A stretch of 64,000 nucleotides of DNA. It comes from Vibrio hepatarius. Lineage in GTDB: Bacteria; Pseudomonadota; Gammaproteobacteria; Enterobacterales; Vibrionaceae. The translations under genes and the position numbers were made by a program. Location: NCBI RefSeq assembly GCF_018860525.1, contig NZ_JAHKPM010000069.1, positions 1-64,000 of the forward strand. The letters run 5' to 3'. Each line of letters starts with the position of its first letter. Position 1 is the stretch's first letter. Below the pieces are notes generated by a model. It made no database searches and had not been told where the DNA came from. It was given only the letters and a program-made list of their open reading frames with translations. Of the stretch, positions 30,651-38,983 are shown piece after piece.

Positions 30651-31184
30651 ATGAAGCTAGTATCACCATCCTATGAATATCAGTCTGCGTTCTTGTCTTT
30701 CTATCAAGAATTTGAGAACAATGATAGTATCAATGCAGAATACTATCGTGAAGGCGTTGATGACTTTGATTCCTATGTTCAGCGATTAACTAGCGAAGCG
30801 AGCGGCATAAATCTACGCCATGGATATGTCCCTTGCAGTCACTTCTGGATGATGGACACAGAGGAAAATTTAATTGGCGTGATCAGAGTCCGCCATACCA
30901 TTGATAACCTTTTTCTTTCTTTTGAAGGCGGTCATATCGGATACGATATCGCGCCTTCTTATCGTGCTCGCGGCTATGGAAAAACCATGCTAAAGCTCGC
31001 TCTACCGATTGCAAAATCGCTCGGTATATCGAAGGCTTTGATCACTGCCGATGAGAAGAACAACTCCTCCCGTGGGGTGATTGAAGCAAACGGGGGAGAG
31101 TTTATTGATATCGTGATGGGGAAAGTTTTCCCTTACCCAATTGCTCGCTATTGGGTTATTTGCAAGGCAGACACATGCAGTTAA
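30651..31184 (+). CDS. GNAT family N-acetyltransferase (first of pair)
   Basis: 177 aa from the ATG at 30651; an in-frame GTG two codons earlier is possible, but AGAGG is better placed for the ATG. The acetyl-CoA-binding motif A is visible as GYDIAPSYRARGYGKTMLKLALPIAK, followed by ITADEKNNSSRGVIEANGGEF, typical of GNAT strands beta5-alpha4. It starts with MKLVSPSYEYQSAFLSFYQEF, a layout shared with YitI-like proteins. The acceptor substrate is not known. It lies 17 bp after frmB and its 3' end overlaps the next GNAT gene by 10 bp, so translation of the two may be coupled. Confidence 0.82.
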   Translation: MKLVSPSYEYQSAFLSFYQEFENNDSINAEYYREGVDDFDSYVQRLTSEASGINLRHGYVPCSHFWMMDTEENLIGVIRVRHTIDNLFLSFEGGHIGYDIAPSYRARGYGKTMLKLALPIAKSLGISKALITADEKNNSSRGVIEANGGEFIDIVMGKVFPYPIARYWVICKADTCS

Positions 31185-31633
31185 GAAAAGCCAAAGCCAG
31201 TGAATTGGATAGTATTTATGCCATGGGATTTGATGTATGGGGGGATGATCTTCCTTTTCAAGATTACCTATCACACTGCCGTCAGAGTAAGAAGTACCAA
31301 TCAGGTGCTTGGTATGTTTTGGTCGACAATAAAACTATAGTTTCCTCGGCTATTGTTTACCAAGGTGCTTTCGGGCTTGAAGAAGGCTGTTTTGGAATCG
31401 GCTCTTTAGCTACACCTCCCTACCAGAGGCAAAAAGGTTATGCATCAAAACTAGTTGCATTACTAAAAGATGAACTATTTGGCCGACAAAAGTGCCAAGC
31501 TTTGTATTTGCATAGTGATATTCACCATGAGTTCTACACAAAATTGGGATTTAAGCGCATTCAAGATACTCATTGCATGTTGTACTCAAAAGAGGCACGA
31601 CCACTACCCACCGTTCACCCCTGTTATTTTTAG
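31175..31633 (+). CDS. GNAT family N-acetyltransferase (second of pair)
   Basis: 152 aa from the ATG at 31175, preceded by AAGG at suitable distance; the frame is open to an earlier TTG inside the previous gene. It starts MQLRKAKASELDSIYAMGFDVWG. Motif A appears as SLATPPYQRQKGYASKLVALLKDEL, a GNAT-type pyrophosphate loop, and the C-terminal part has KLGFKRI. The substrate is unknown. It overlaps the preceding GNAT gene by 10 bp, and together with frmAB they form an apparent four-gene transcription unit. No terminator is obvious after it. Confidence 0.78.
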   Translation: MQLRKAKASELDSIYAMGFDVWGDDLPFQDYLSHCRQSKKYQSGAWYVLVDNKTIVSSAIVYQGAFGLEEGCFGIGSLATPPYQRQKGYASKLVALLKDELFGRQKCQALYLHSDIHHEFYTKLGFKRIQDTHCMLYSKEARPLPTVHPCYF

Positions 31634-31923
31634 TAATACCTCGCTCTTAAGACTAGATGAGTAAGAAATCTTTGTTATTCATCCCAACATTGCGACATTA
31701 TGCAATTGTTTTGTTATTTATTTACAATGTAGCTTGTCAAATAATAATAAAATGTTAGATTGGCTCATCACTTATTCACAACTAAGTGGTGGAATGCATT
31801 ACCTTAAGGCATTATTCCTCTCTAGCCTTCAGCATTCCTCAAATAATAATATTTTTGGGCTTATACAGCACTATATGTGGCCGTAGCTCGCGTCATCTAC
31901 AACATACTTCAGTTGGATTAATT

Positions 31924-33147
31924 ATGTTTCCTATTTCTCATCAAGGAAAATGGTTTCGTTTTCTGCTGATGCTGATTTTTCTTGCAGCATCGATGGAGAC
32001 CGATATTTATTTACCTACATTTCCAGACATACTAAAAGATTTAAATACTAACGCTGTCATGGTTCAGCGAATTATCAGCTACAACTTTATTGGCATCTGT
32101 CTTGGCTCACTCATCTATGGCCCTCTATCGGATCATTTTGGCCGTAGGCCTATTATGATGTTTGGCTTTTTCATATTCCTTGGTGCTAGTATTGGCTGCG
32201 TATTTGCACAAACGATTGATCAATTGCTCGCATTTCGTTTAATTCAAGGGTTTGGTAGTTCTGCCTGTATCATTGTGGGCACCACCATGATCTTCGATCT
32301 TTTTGAAGAAGAGTCCGCAGCAAAGTTAGTGTCAGACCTCAACACGCTGACAGTCAGCGTCATGGCTTTTGCCCCGCTTATTGGCGGTTGGATCAGTATT
32401 CATATGGGATACCATGCAAACTTTAAGTTTATCGCCGCCTTAGTCTTTATCTCAGCGATGACATGTTTCTTCTTTATACCTGAATCTCTGCCATCCAAAA
32501 AACGTAAAACGTTGATTCTCAGTCGAGTAACTACTGATTACAAGTGTGTACTTTCATCCTACTCATTCTGGTACAGCACACTGATAACCAGTTTAACTCT
32601 CGCAGGCTATATGGTGTTTGTCTCAAACATGTCACTTTTGTATGTTGATAACCTTGAAGTCAAGCCTGAGTATTTTCCATTTCACCAAATGGCCACACTA
32701 GGAACTTTTGCTCTAGTCAGCTTGAGTAACGGACGCCTTATCGACCGATTCGGTGTGGAAAAACTAAAGAGCTCTGGGCTCTGCCTGATTTTTCTTGCCG
32801 TCGCCACGTTCTGGCTGGTGCCAAATACGATATTAAGTTCACCAGGTTTTCTGACCTTTATAGTGTGTGTATTTTCAGTAGGTGCAGCACTTTCTATTGG
32901 GCTTTTCTTTGCAGACTCCATGCAAGTGTTTCCTGAGATGACAGGCATTGCGGCCTCCTTGGTGACATCCATCCGACTTGTCATTGTGGCTATTGCTATT
33001 GATACAGCAAGCAGCTTTTATGATGGTTCTTCTCAGTCTGTAGTCAATGCGATGACAGCGACCGTTATGGCTATTGCGTTCTTGGTATTGTTGCGCAGTG
33101 CTAAACGATTCAAACAACCAAAGTTGAGGAACAATCTCAGGGTATAA
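31924..33147 (+). CDS. MFS drug-efflux family transporter (Bcr/CflA-like)
   Basis: 407 aa from the ATG at 31924. The frame is open 46 codons further upstream, but MFPISHQGKWFRFLLMLIFLAASMETDIYLPTFPDI is the expected start for this family, including the conserved D-x-Y-L-P at the end of TM1. About twelve hydrophobic segments follow, with motif A as GPLSDHFGRRPIMM. Bcr/CflA carriers export drugs such as bicyclomycin by proton antiport; substrate prediction beyond the family is not possible. The 290 bp before it (31634-31923) contain AT-rich promoter-like DNA and nothing else I can name. Confidence 0.85.
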   Translation: MFPISHQGKWFRFLLMLIFLAASMETDIYLPTFPDILKDLNTNAVMVQRIISYNFIGICLGSLIYGPLSDHFGRRPIMMFGFFIFLGASIGCVFAQTIDQLLAFRLIQGFGSSACIIVGTTMIFDLFEEESAAKLVSDLNTLTVSVMAFAPLIGGWISIHMGYHANFKFIAALVFISAMTCFFFIPESLPSKKRKTLILSRVTTDYKCVLSSYSFWYSTLITSLTLAGYMVFVSNMSLLYVDNLEVKPEYFPFHQMATLGTFALVSLSNGRLIDRFGVEKLKSSGLCLIFLAVATFWLVPNTILSSPGFLTFIVCVFSVGAALSIGLFFADSMQVFPEMTGIAASLVTSIRLVIVAIAIDTASSFYDGSSQSVVNAMTATVMAIAFLVLLRSAKRFKQPKLRNNLRV

Positions 33148-33246
33148 GCTTTCGGAAGCTTGCAGCCAAATACCAGCAGGAGCCATTGGAAATTCATCGA
33201 TAAATGAGTAAAATCTGGCTCCTATTTGGTCACCTTGGCAAATCAT

Positions 33247-34917
33247 ATGCATCATAGCACTTATCCTTTTACCCTTTTCAATGCTTGTATTGATGAATAT
33301 ATCTTGCCTGAAAAATTCACTTTCCCGTTTTTCTATGAGCCTCATCCGCTATGTAAACTTGCTGCCAGCGAGCTTCAACACTACCTAATGACTCAGAAAG
33401 AGTGGGCTCATAACTTTGGGCTTGATCATAGCTATGACGGAGTGGGAAAAATGTTTGGGGTACTTATTGCTGAGTCTCAGCAAGGTGACATTGGTTATCT
33501 ATCCGCTTTTTCGGGGAAAGTCGCTGGGCAGAGTGAGCTGACACGCTTTGTTCCTCCCGTCTTTGATATGTTTGCTAAACAAAGCTTTTTCCATGCTGAT
33601 AATAAAGAGATCATATCGATCAATGACCAGATCGATATTCTAAATAACAGTGCTCAACTGACAGAGCTTGCCATTCAGTTAGAGAAATTCGAATCAAGAT
33701 ATCAACAAGAAGAAAGCGCTCATCGAGAAAAAATGATCGCCAATCGATCTGCAAGAAAATCGCAGCGTCAATATGCTCAGTCTCACCTCAACGATATAGA
33801 ACTTAAGCTTGCTCTGGAAGAGCTCGCAAAACAAAGTGTGGATGATAAAAACACGCTTAAATACCTAAAACTAGAGTGGCAAGGCAAGATTCATAAGGTT
33901 AAAAGCGAGTGGCAAAAACTTATCTTTGAGCTAAACCAGCTCAAAGATAAGCGAAAAACATTATCAAATGCTCTTCAACATAAATTGTTTGAGCAATATC
34001 GTTTTTTTAATATTCACTCGGAAGAAAAATCGCTAAACTCAATATTTGAGGGCACGACACCTCCAGCGGGTGCTGGGGAATGTGCAGCACCAAAGCTTCT
34101 CCACTACGCGTTTAAACATGGCTTTAAACCGCTTGCTATGGCTGAGTTTTGGTGGGGAAATTCACCTGCATCAGAGATCCGCCAGCATAAGACGTTCTAC
34201 CCTTCATGTCACAGTAAATGCCAGCCTATTTTAGGCCACATGCTGCAAGGTATGGAAGTGGACGACAACCCTCTTGAGAAAGCATGGGCAGAGCATGATC
34301 CGATGGACATTGTATTTGAAGACGAAGCGATAGTTGTCATCAATAAACCTGCCGGCCTACTCTCTATTCCTGGTAAAACCATACAAGATTCTGCCATTAC
34401 TCGGCTTCAAAAGCGCTATCCAGATGCTGAAGGCCCATTTGTAGTACATAGGCTAGATATGGCAACATCAGGACTACTCGTGTTCGCCCTGACCAAACGT
34501 GCCAACAAAAGTTTACAAAAGCAGTTTATTACTCGAACAGTGAACAAGCGCTACGCAGCAATTGTGGAAGGAGAAGTCCAGCACCAAAGCGGGCAAATTA
34601 ACTTGCCAATGCGAGGCGATCCTGACGATAGGCCACGCCAGCTAGTATGCTTTGAACATGGTAAATCTGCTGAGACTCATTGGCAATGTATTGAGACCAA
34701 AGATGGTCAGAGTAAGTTATATCTCTATCCTAAAACGGGAAGAACTCATCAACTAAGAGTCCACTGTGCTCATCGACTCGGGCTCAACATGCCCATGTAT
34801 GGGGATGGCCTCTATGGACAAAGAGCGAAGCGATTGCACCTCCACGCACAACGGCTAATCATCGATCATCCTTACACTAAAGAACGAATGATCTTTGAGG
34901 CCGAAAGTCCGTTTTAG
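33247..34917 (+). CDS. RluA family pseudouridine synthase with long N-terminal extension
   Basis: 556 aa from the ATG at 33247; an in-frame TTG seven codons earlier is an alternative, and neither has a strong ribosome-binding site. The C-terminal third is an RluA-type catalytic domain: INKPAGLLSIPG, then VVHRLDMATSGLLVFA with the catalytic Asp, and KTGRTHQLRVHCAH. The first ~330 residues are a separate region. It begins with a segment about a large F-rich fold and has a strongly charged helical/coiled stretch (about 130-245) plus conserved GECAAPKLLHYAF and CHSKCQPILGHML motifs. Similar long forms are known in vibrios and Shewanella. It modifies uridines in rRNA or tRNA; the exact site is unknown. 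Confidence 0.87.
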   Translation: MHHSTYPFTLFNACIDEYILPEKFTFPFFYEPHPLCKLAASELQHYLMTQKEWAHNFGLDHSYDGVGKMFGVLIAESQQGDIGYLSAFSGKVAGQSELTRFVPPVFDMFAKQSFFHADNKEIISINDQIDILNNSAQLTELAIQLEKFESRYQQEESAHREKMIANRSARKSQRQYAQSHLNDIELKLALEELAKQSVDDKNTLKYLKLEWQGKIHKVKSEWQKLIFELNQLKDKRKTLSNALQHKLFEQYRFFNIHSEEKSLNSIFEGTTPPAGAGECAAPKLLHYAFKHGFKPLAMAEFWWGNSPASEIRQHKTFYPSCHSKCQPILGHMLQGMEVDDNPLEKAWAEHDPMDIVFEDEAIVVINKPAGLLSIPGKTIQDSAITRLQKRYPDAEGPFVVHRLDMATSGLLVFALTKRANKSLQKQFITRTVNKRYAAIVEGEVQHQSGQINLPMRGDPDDRPRQLVCFEHGKSAETHWQCIETKDGQSKLYLYPKTGRTHQLRVHCAHRLGLNMPMYGDGLYGQRAKRLHLHAQRLIIDHPYTKERMIFEAESPF

Positions 34918-35158
34918 TACCCTATTTTACAGAGTGAAAACCAGCGGGTTATTTAGGCTCACTGTGAGTTGTATTTCTTAGTTTTACATAAACCTATGAC
35001 TTTAATAATTTTATTTTCGGCTTTCTAGCTAGAGAACGGTTTTCATAGAGAGTATAAATTTTGTAGATTATGGCTTTTTCATTCAGCTTTTTGGCCTTAT
35101 TCACTGTGATCCAATTTATCCACTTTACGTAACAAGTACTTTAATTTTGGGGATACTG

Positions 35159-35713
35159 ATGAGAAATATACTGATAACTTGTGTTCTATTCGCCCTGTCT
35201 GGCTGCTTGGGTATGCCCAACAACGTCGAACCCGTAAATAATTTTGAAATTAATAAATATCTTGGTACATGGTACGAGATTGCTCGGCTAGACCATTCCT
35301 TTGAACGTGGGTTATCCGACGTCACTGCGCAATACTCACTAAGAGATGATGGCGGAGTGTCCGTTCTCAATCGAGGATACGATGCAAAGAACGATGAATG
35401 GAGCGAGGCCCAAGGCAAAGCCTTTTTTGTTAACAGTGCCGATGAGGGGTATTTGAAAGTGTCATTTTTCGGGCCTTTCTATGGTTCTTACGTCGTGTTT
35501 GAACTTGATAAAGATAACTATAGCTATGCATTTATTTCAGGGCCTAACCATGACTATCTTTGGCTTCTATCTCGAACTCCCACAGTTGACCAAGAAATTA
35601 TCGACAAGTTTAAACAAATGTCCGAGCAGCGTGGTTTTGATACCAGCGAAGTGATTTATGTTGAGCAAAAAAAGGGGGGAGCTTCGAACGCTCACACACT
35701 CGACAGCATGTAA
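35159..35713 (+). CDS. blc: Outer-membrane lipocalin lipoprotein
   Basis: 184 aa from the ATG at 35159, with GGGGA 7 nt upstream. The signal ends in the lipobox LSGC. The mature protein has the lipocalin signature NKYLGTWYEIARLDHSFERGL and the typical second motif FGPFYGSYVVFELDKDNYSYAFISG, as in bacterial Blc. Blc-type lipocalins are anchored on the periplasmic side of the outer membrane and bind lysophospholipids or fatty acids. The C-terminal extension (KKGGASNAHTLDSM) is low in conservation. It precedes, on the same strand, a second lipoprotein gene, but a 105-bp spacer with tandem repeats lies between. Confidence 0.92.
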   Translation: MRNILITCVLFALSGCLGMPNNVEPVNNFEINKYLGTWYEIARLDHSFERGLSDVTAQYSLRDDGGVSVLNRGYDAKNDEWSEAQGKAFFVNSADEGYLKVSFFGPFYGSYVVFELDKDNYSYAFISGPNHDYLWLLSRTPTVDQEIIDKFKQMSEQRGFDTSEVIYVEQKKGGASNAHTLDSM

Positions 35714-35769
35714 CCTACATTAAGTGATTCAGCCAGACCTTGTATATTTTACACTAACAACTAGCATTA

Positions 35770-35805
35770 ATATCACTTATATCACTTATATCACTTATAT
35801 CACTA
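35770..35805. repeat. Four tandem 9-bp repeats (ATATCACTT) before the propeller lipoprotein gene
   Basis: Three exact copies and one copy differing in the last base (ATATCACTA) run head to tail, ending 13 bp before the ATG at 35819. The ribosome-binding region lies between the repeats and the start. Copy-number change would alter promoter spacing rather than reading frame. Confidence 0.85.
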
Positions 35806-35818
35806 GGGTCGAGATACA

Positions 35819-37612
35819 ATGTCTGTGTATAAAAATAGCGTCTTATTAATTCTCTCGGCTGTACTTACTTTATACGGATGCGGAGATAGCGGTGGTGGTG
35901 GTGGTGGTGCTACTACATATCCAGGGGCTAAAGGTTTAATACCACAAGAATTTAACCTTCAAGATATTCTTGTCACAAAAGAGAACATTACTTTCAAATG
36001 GAGTAAGTCTAACGGTGCGACTAATTACATTCTATGCCGAAAGGATGCCGAAAAAGAAAATAATTGTGACGAACAAAGCACAACATCTTCTCTACAAATG
36101 GCATTACCAAGTTCAGGCGTATTAGAGATATTGAAAGAACAATTTTTTGTGATTGCCCTAAATGAAAATGGTCAACGATTCTCAAATGAGAAAGCTGCTG
36201 CCCCACAAGAACTTTCGGTTTTAATTCAGTATATAAAAGCTTTTAACACGGATTCACATGATGAGTTTGGTTTTAGTGTTTCTCTATCCAGGGATGGAAC
36301 AACACTCGTTATAGGTTCGCCTTTTGAGCAATCAAACACAACGGGCATTAATAGCTCTGGTTCAAATAACAATTCACTAATACAAGCTGGAGCCGCATAT
36401 ATTTTTCGCTTTGATAATAACAGGTGGAATCAAGAAGCGTATGTTAAGGCCTCTAACACCGGTGAGGCCAATTTTTTTGGAATGAACGTTTCTTTATCAT
36501 CTGACGGTAATACTCTTGCTGTAGCAGCACCAGGTGAACGCACTAATGGAATTAACGCAGGTGCTGTATATGTTTATCGTTTTAATGCTGGCTCGTGGAG
36601 CGAAGAAGCTATCTTGAGAGGATCGAATACAGAGACTAGTGACTTTTTTGGTAATTCTTTAGATCTGTCAGGTGATGGAAAAACCTTAGTGGTCGGTGCT
36701 ACTGAGGAAGCTTCACTCTCAACAGGTATTAATGGTGACCAAGGCAATGACCCTTTAGGTACGCAAGATGCTGGTGCCGTTTATCTATTTCGTTACCAAG
36801 GCGGCAGTTGGCCACAAGAATCCTATATAAAAGCCTCTAATACTGATGCAGATGACCGATTTGGATCCTCGGTAGCCTTATCAGACAATGGCAACGTCTT
36901 AGCAGTAGGTGCGACTAATGAACAGTCCAATTCAATTGAGATTAACGTTGGGCAGTCCAACAACAATCTGACAAAAGCTGGTGCTGTTTATATCTATAAG
37001 TACAAGACTAGTTGGGCTCAAGAAGCGTATATTAAGCCACTTAATACTGGCTCTGGTGATTTATTTGGTAGTTCTGTCTCTTTATCATCAGATGGTAACA
37101 TCTTGGCAATAGGAGCAAGTGAAGAAAGTTCGAATTCCAATGAAATTAATATTGGTTCAGGCGATAACAGTGCCTTAGAATCTGGCGCGGCGTATATCTT
37201 TCGTTTTAATGGTATAGAGTGGTCTCAGCAGACTTATATTAAGGCTTCTAACAGTGGAGCAGGAGATTATTTCGGTGTATCAGTATCCTTGTCTGAGGAT
37301 GGCAATACCCTCGCAGTGGGAGCCTCATCTGAGGACTCTAATTCACAAAGCGTAAACGGTGAAGATAATAACAACACCGCCAACTCCGGATCAGCTTATA
37401 CATTCTTCTTCAATGGTTCAAATTGGATCGAACAAGCATACATAAAAGCATCCAACACGGGTATGAATGACTTGTTTGGTATCAGTCTTTCCCTATCTGG
37501 CGATGGGAAAAAATTAGCGATTACAGCCAGAGAAGAAGATTCCAATTCAACAGGTGTTAATAGCCCAGAAAACGATAATAATGAAGACTCTGGAGCCGCA
37601 TACATTTTCTAG
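35819..37612 (+). CDS. Lipoprotein with a seven-bladed FG-GAP-type beta-propeller
   Basis: 597 aa. The signal ends with YGCGDSGGGGGG, a lipobox with a Gly linker. Residues about 35-130 look like a fibronectin III-type domain (FKWSKSNGATNYILC). Then seven repeats of about 57-72 residues each follow, all built as YIKASNT-x(5)-D-x-FG-x-SVSLS-DGN-LAVGA-x(n)-GAAYIFRF-x(4)-W. This is the FG-GAP/integrin-alpha-like layout and the count is right for one closed propeller. The last repeat ends at AAYIF with no extra strand. Loops between strands are rich in Ser, Asn and Asp. It probably sits at the cell surface; ligand and role are unknown. The tandem repeat just upstream may affect expression. Confidence 0.85.
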   Translation: MSVYKNSVLLILSAVLTLYGCGDSGGGGGGATTYPGAKGLIPQEFNLQDILVTKENITFKWSKSNGATNYILCRKDAEKENNCDEQSTTSSLQMALPSSGVLEILKEQFFVIALNENGQRFSNEKAAAPQELSVLIQYIKAFNTDSHDEFGFSVSLSRDGTTLVIGSPFEQSNTTGINSSGSNNNSLIQAGAAYIFRFDNNRWNQEAYVKASNTGEANFFGMNVSLSSDGNTLAVAAPGERTNGINAGAVYVYRFNAGSWSEEAILRGSNTETSDFFGNSLDLSGDGKTLVVGATEEASLSTGINGDQGNDPLGTQDAGAVYLFRYQGGSWPQESYIKASNTDADDRFGSSVALSDNGNVLAVGATNEQSNSIEINVGQSNNNLTKAGAVYIYKYKTSWAQEAYIKPLNTGSGDLFGSSVSLSSDGNILAIGASEESSNSNEINIGSGDNSALESGAAYIFRFNGIEWSQQTYIKASNSGAGDYFGVSVSLSEDGNTLAVGASSEDSNSQSVNGEDNNNTANSGSAYTFFFNGSNWIEQAYIKASNTGMNDLFGISLSLSGDGKKLAITAREEDSNSTGVNSPENDNNEDSGAAYIF

Positions 37613-37815
37613 CACAAACACTCCTACCCTAAGGCATTATGATGCTCGTATCAGCAAGCTTTAGGTGGGAGTCCTAGATATATTCGGATGAGTAACTCAC
37701 TCTCTACAACAAACTAATATTTTTTGTCTGCAAGCTCTAATTTGTTATCCATATCAGTTGAGCTATGTCACAAACAAGCTACTGTATAATCAAATCTTAA
37801 TTGGGAGACAAAATC

Positions 37816-38724
37816 ATGGTAGCAAAGGTAACAATAGCTCCACAGGGACCTGAATTTTCGGAGCTAATACAAGGCTACTGGCGACTAGCTGAATGGAAAA
37901 TGTCCCCGAAGAAAAGGCTGTCTTTTTTAAAACAACATATCGATTTGGGTATTACAACAGTTGACCATGCCGATATATATGGGAATTATCAGTGCGAATC
38001 TTTGTTTGGAGAAGCTTTAAAACTTGAGCCTTCGATCAGAGATCAAATAGAGATTGTCACCAAGTGCAACATCATGTTGTGCGATAAACAATTTCCAAAG
38101 CGTAGAATTAACCACTATGATTCCAGCGCCAAACATATTTACACTTCAGTCGATAATTCTCTAGAACGTTTAAACATAGAACAAATCGACGTACTTCTTA
38201 TCCATAGACCAGATTTATTAATGGATGCAGATGAAGTTGCTAATGCCTTTAATGAGTTATATAAAGTAGGAAAAGTGAAACACTTTGGCGTTTCAAACTT
38301 TACTCCCAATCAATCTCACTTACTACAATCTAGGCTATCCAAACCACTAGTAACCAACCAAGTTGAAATAAACCCTCTTAACTTTGACGTTGCCCATGAC
38401 GGAACGCTAGATATATTACAAATGAATCGAACTCGCCCTATGGCTTGGTCTTGCCTCGGTGGCGGTCATATTTTCACTGGTTCTACAGAACAAGCTAAGC
38501 GAGTTAGAAAGGAACTAGAGAGTATCCGGCTCGAGCTTGGCGCCAAAAGTATTGACCAAGTTATATTTGCTTGGGTTAAAGCCCTGCCCTCTATGCCTAT
38601 ACCCATTATTGGTTCAGGCAAAATAGACAGAGTGAAAGCCGCTGTTGAATCTCTAAAACTTGAGCTGACCCGCGAACAATGGTATCGAGTCTGGGTAGCA
38701 TCAAAAGGTCATGGGGTGCCATAA
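37816..38724 (+). CDS. Aldo/keto reductase (YdhF-like)
   Basis: 302 aa from the ATG at 37816, with GGGAG 8 nt upstream; an in-frame TTG at 37801 overlaps that site and is unlikely. It has a TIM-barrel aldo/keto reductase pattern: LGITTVDHADIYGNYQCESLFGEAL with the catalytic Asp and Tyr, VTKCN with the catalytic Lys, and LLIHRPDLLMDADEVANAFNELYKVGKVKHFGVSNF. The early sequence LIQGYWRLAEWKMSPKKRL matches the YdhF group. It is a cytoplasmic NADPH-dependent oxidoreductase; the physiological substrate is unknown. The gene stands alone and is followed by a strong terminator. Confidence 0.9.
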   Translation: MVAKVTIAPQGPEFSELIQGYWRLAEWKMSPKKRLSFLKQHIDLGITTVDHADIYGNYQCESLFGEALKLEPSIRDQIEIVTKCNIMLCDKQFPKRRINHYDSSAKHIYTSVDNSLERLNIEQIDVLLIHRPDLLMDADEVANAFNELYKVGKVKHFGVSNFTPNQSHLLQSRLSKPLVTNQVEINPLNFDVAHDGTLDILQMNRTRPMAWSCLGGGHIFTGSTEQAKRVRKELESIRLELGAKSIDQVIFAWVKALPSMPIPIIGSGKIDRVKAAVESLKLELTREQWYRVWVASKGHGVP

Positions 38725-38751
38725 ATTGACTTTTCAACACTAATCTTCGAT

Positions 38752-38775
38752 AAGCGCTCAATTAGAGCGCTTTTT
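38752..38775 (+). terminator. Terminator of the aldo/keto reductase gene
   Basis: Stem AAGCGCTC / GAGCGCTT with a five-base loop, followed by a T-run. Confidence 0.9.
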
Positions 38776-38983
38776 CAATAACTCAAATCTTATGTAAACA
38801 AGCCCCTATACACTTCTATTTCCCCTGCCTGAAACAGTAAGCTCAGATAAAAAGCCAAGGCATTATAAATCCCTCAATAAAGTAGAAAAAGAATAACCGC
38901 GAGTAACTTGAAGATATAGGATTATGCATATAACTTTTATGGTATAAATTCAGAATCGGCTCGTGAAAAGTTAAGGGACATTG

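Noticed and set aside
33146-33163. Short hairpin AAGCTT-TCGG-AAGCTT after the Bcr-type transporter gene.
   Set aside because: The stem is only 6 bp and no T-run follows, so it is not a convincing terminator.
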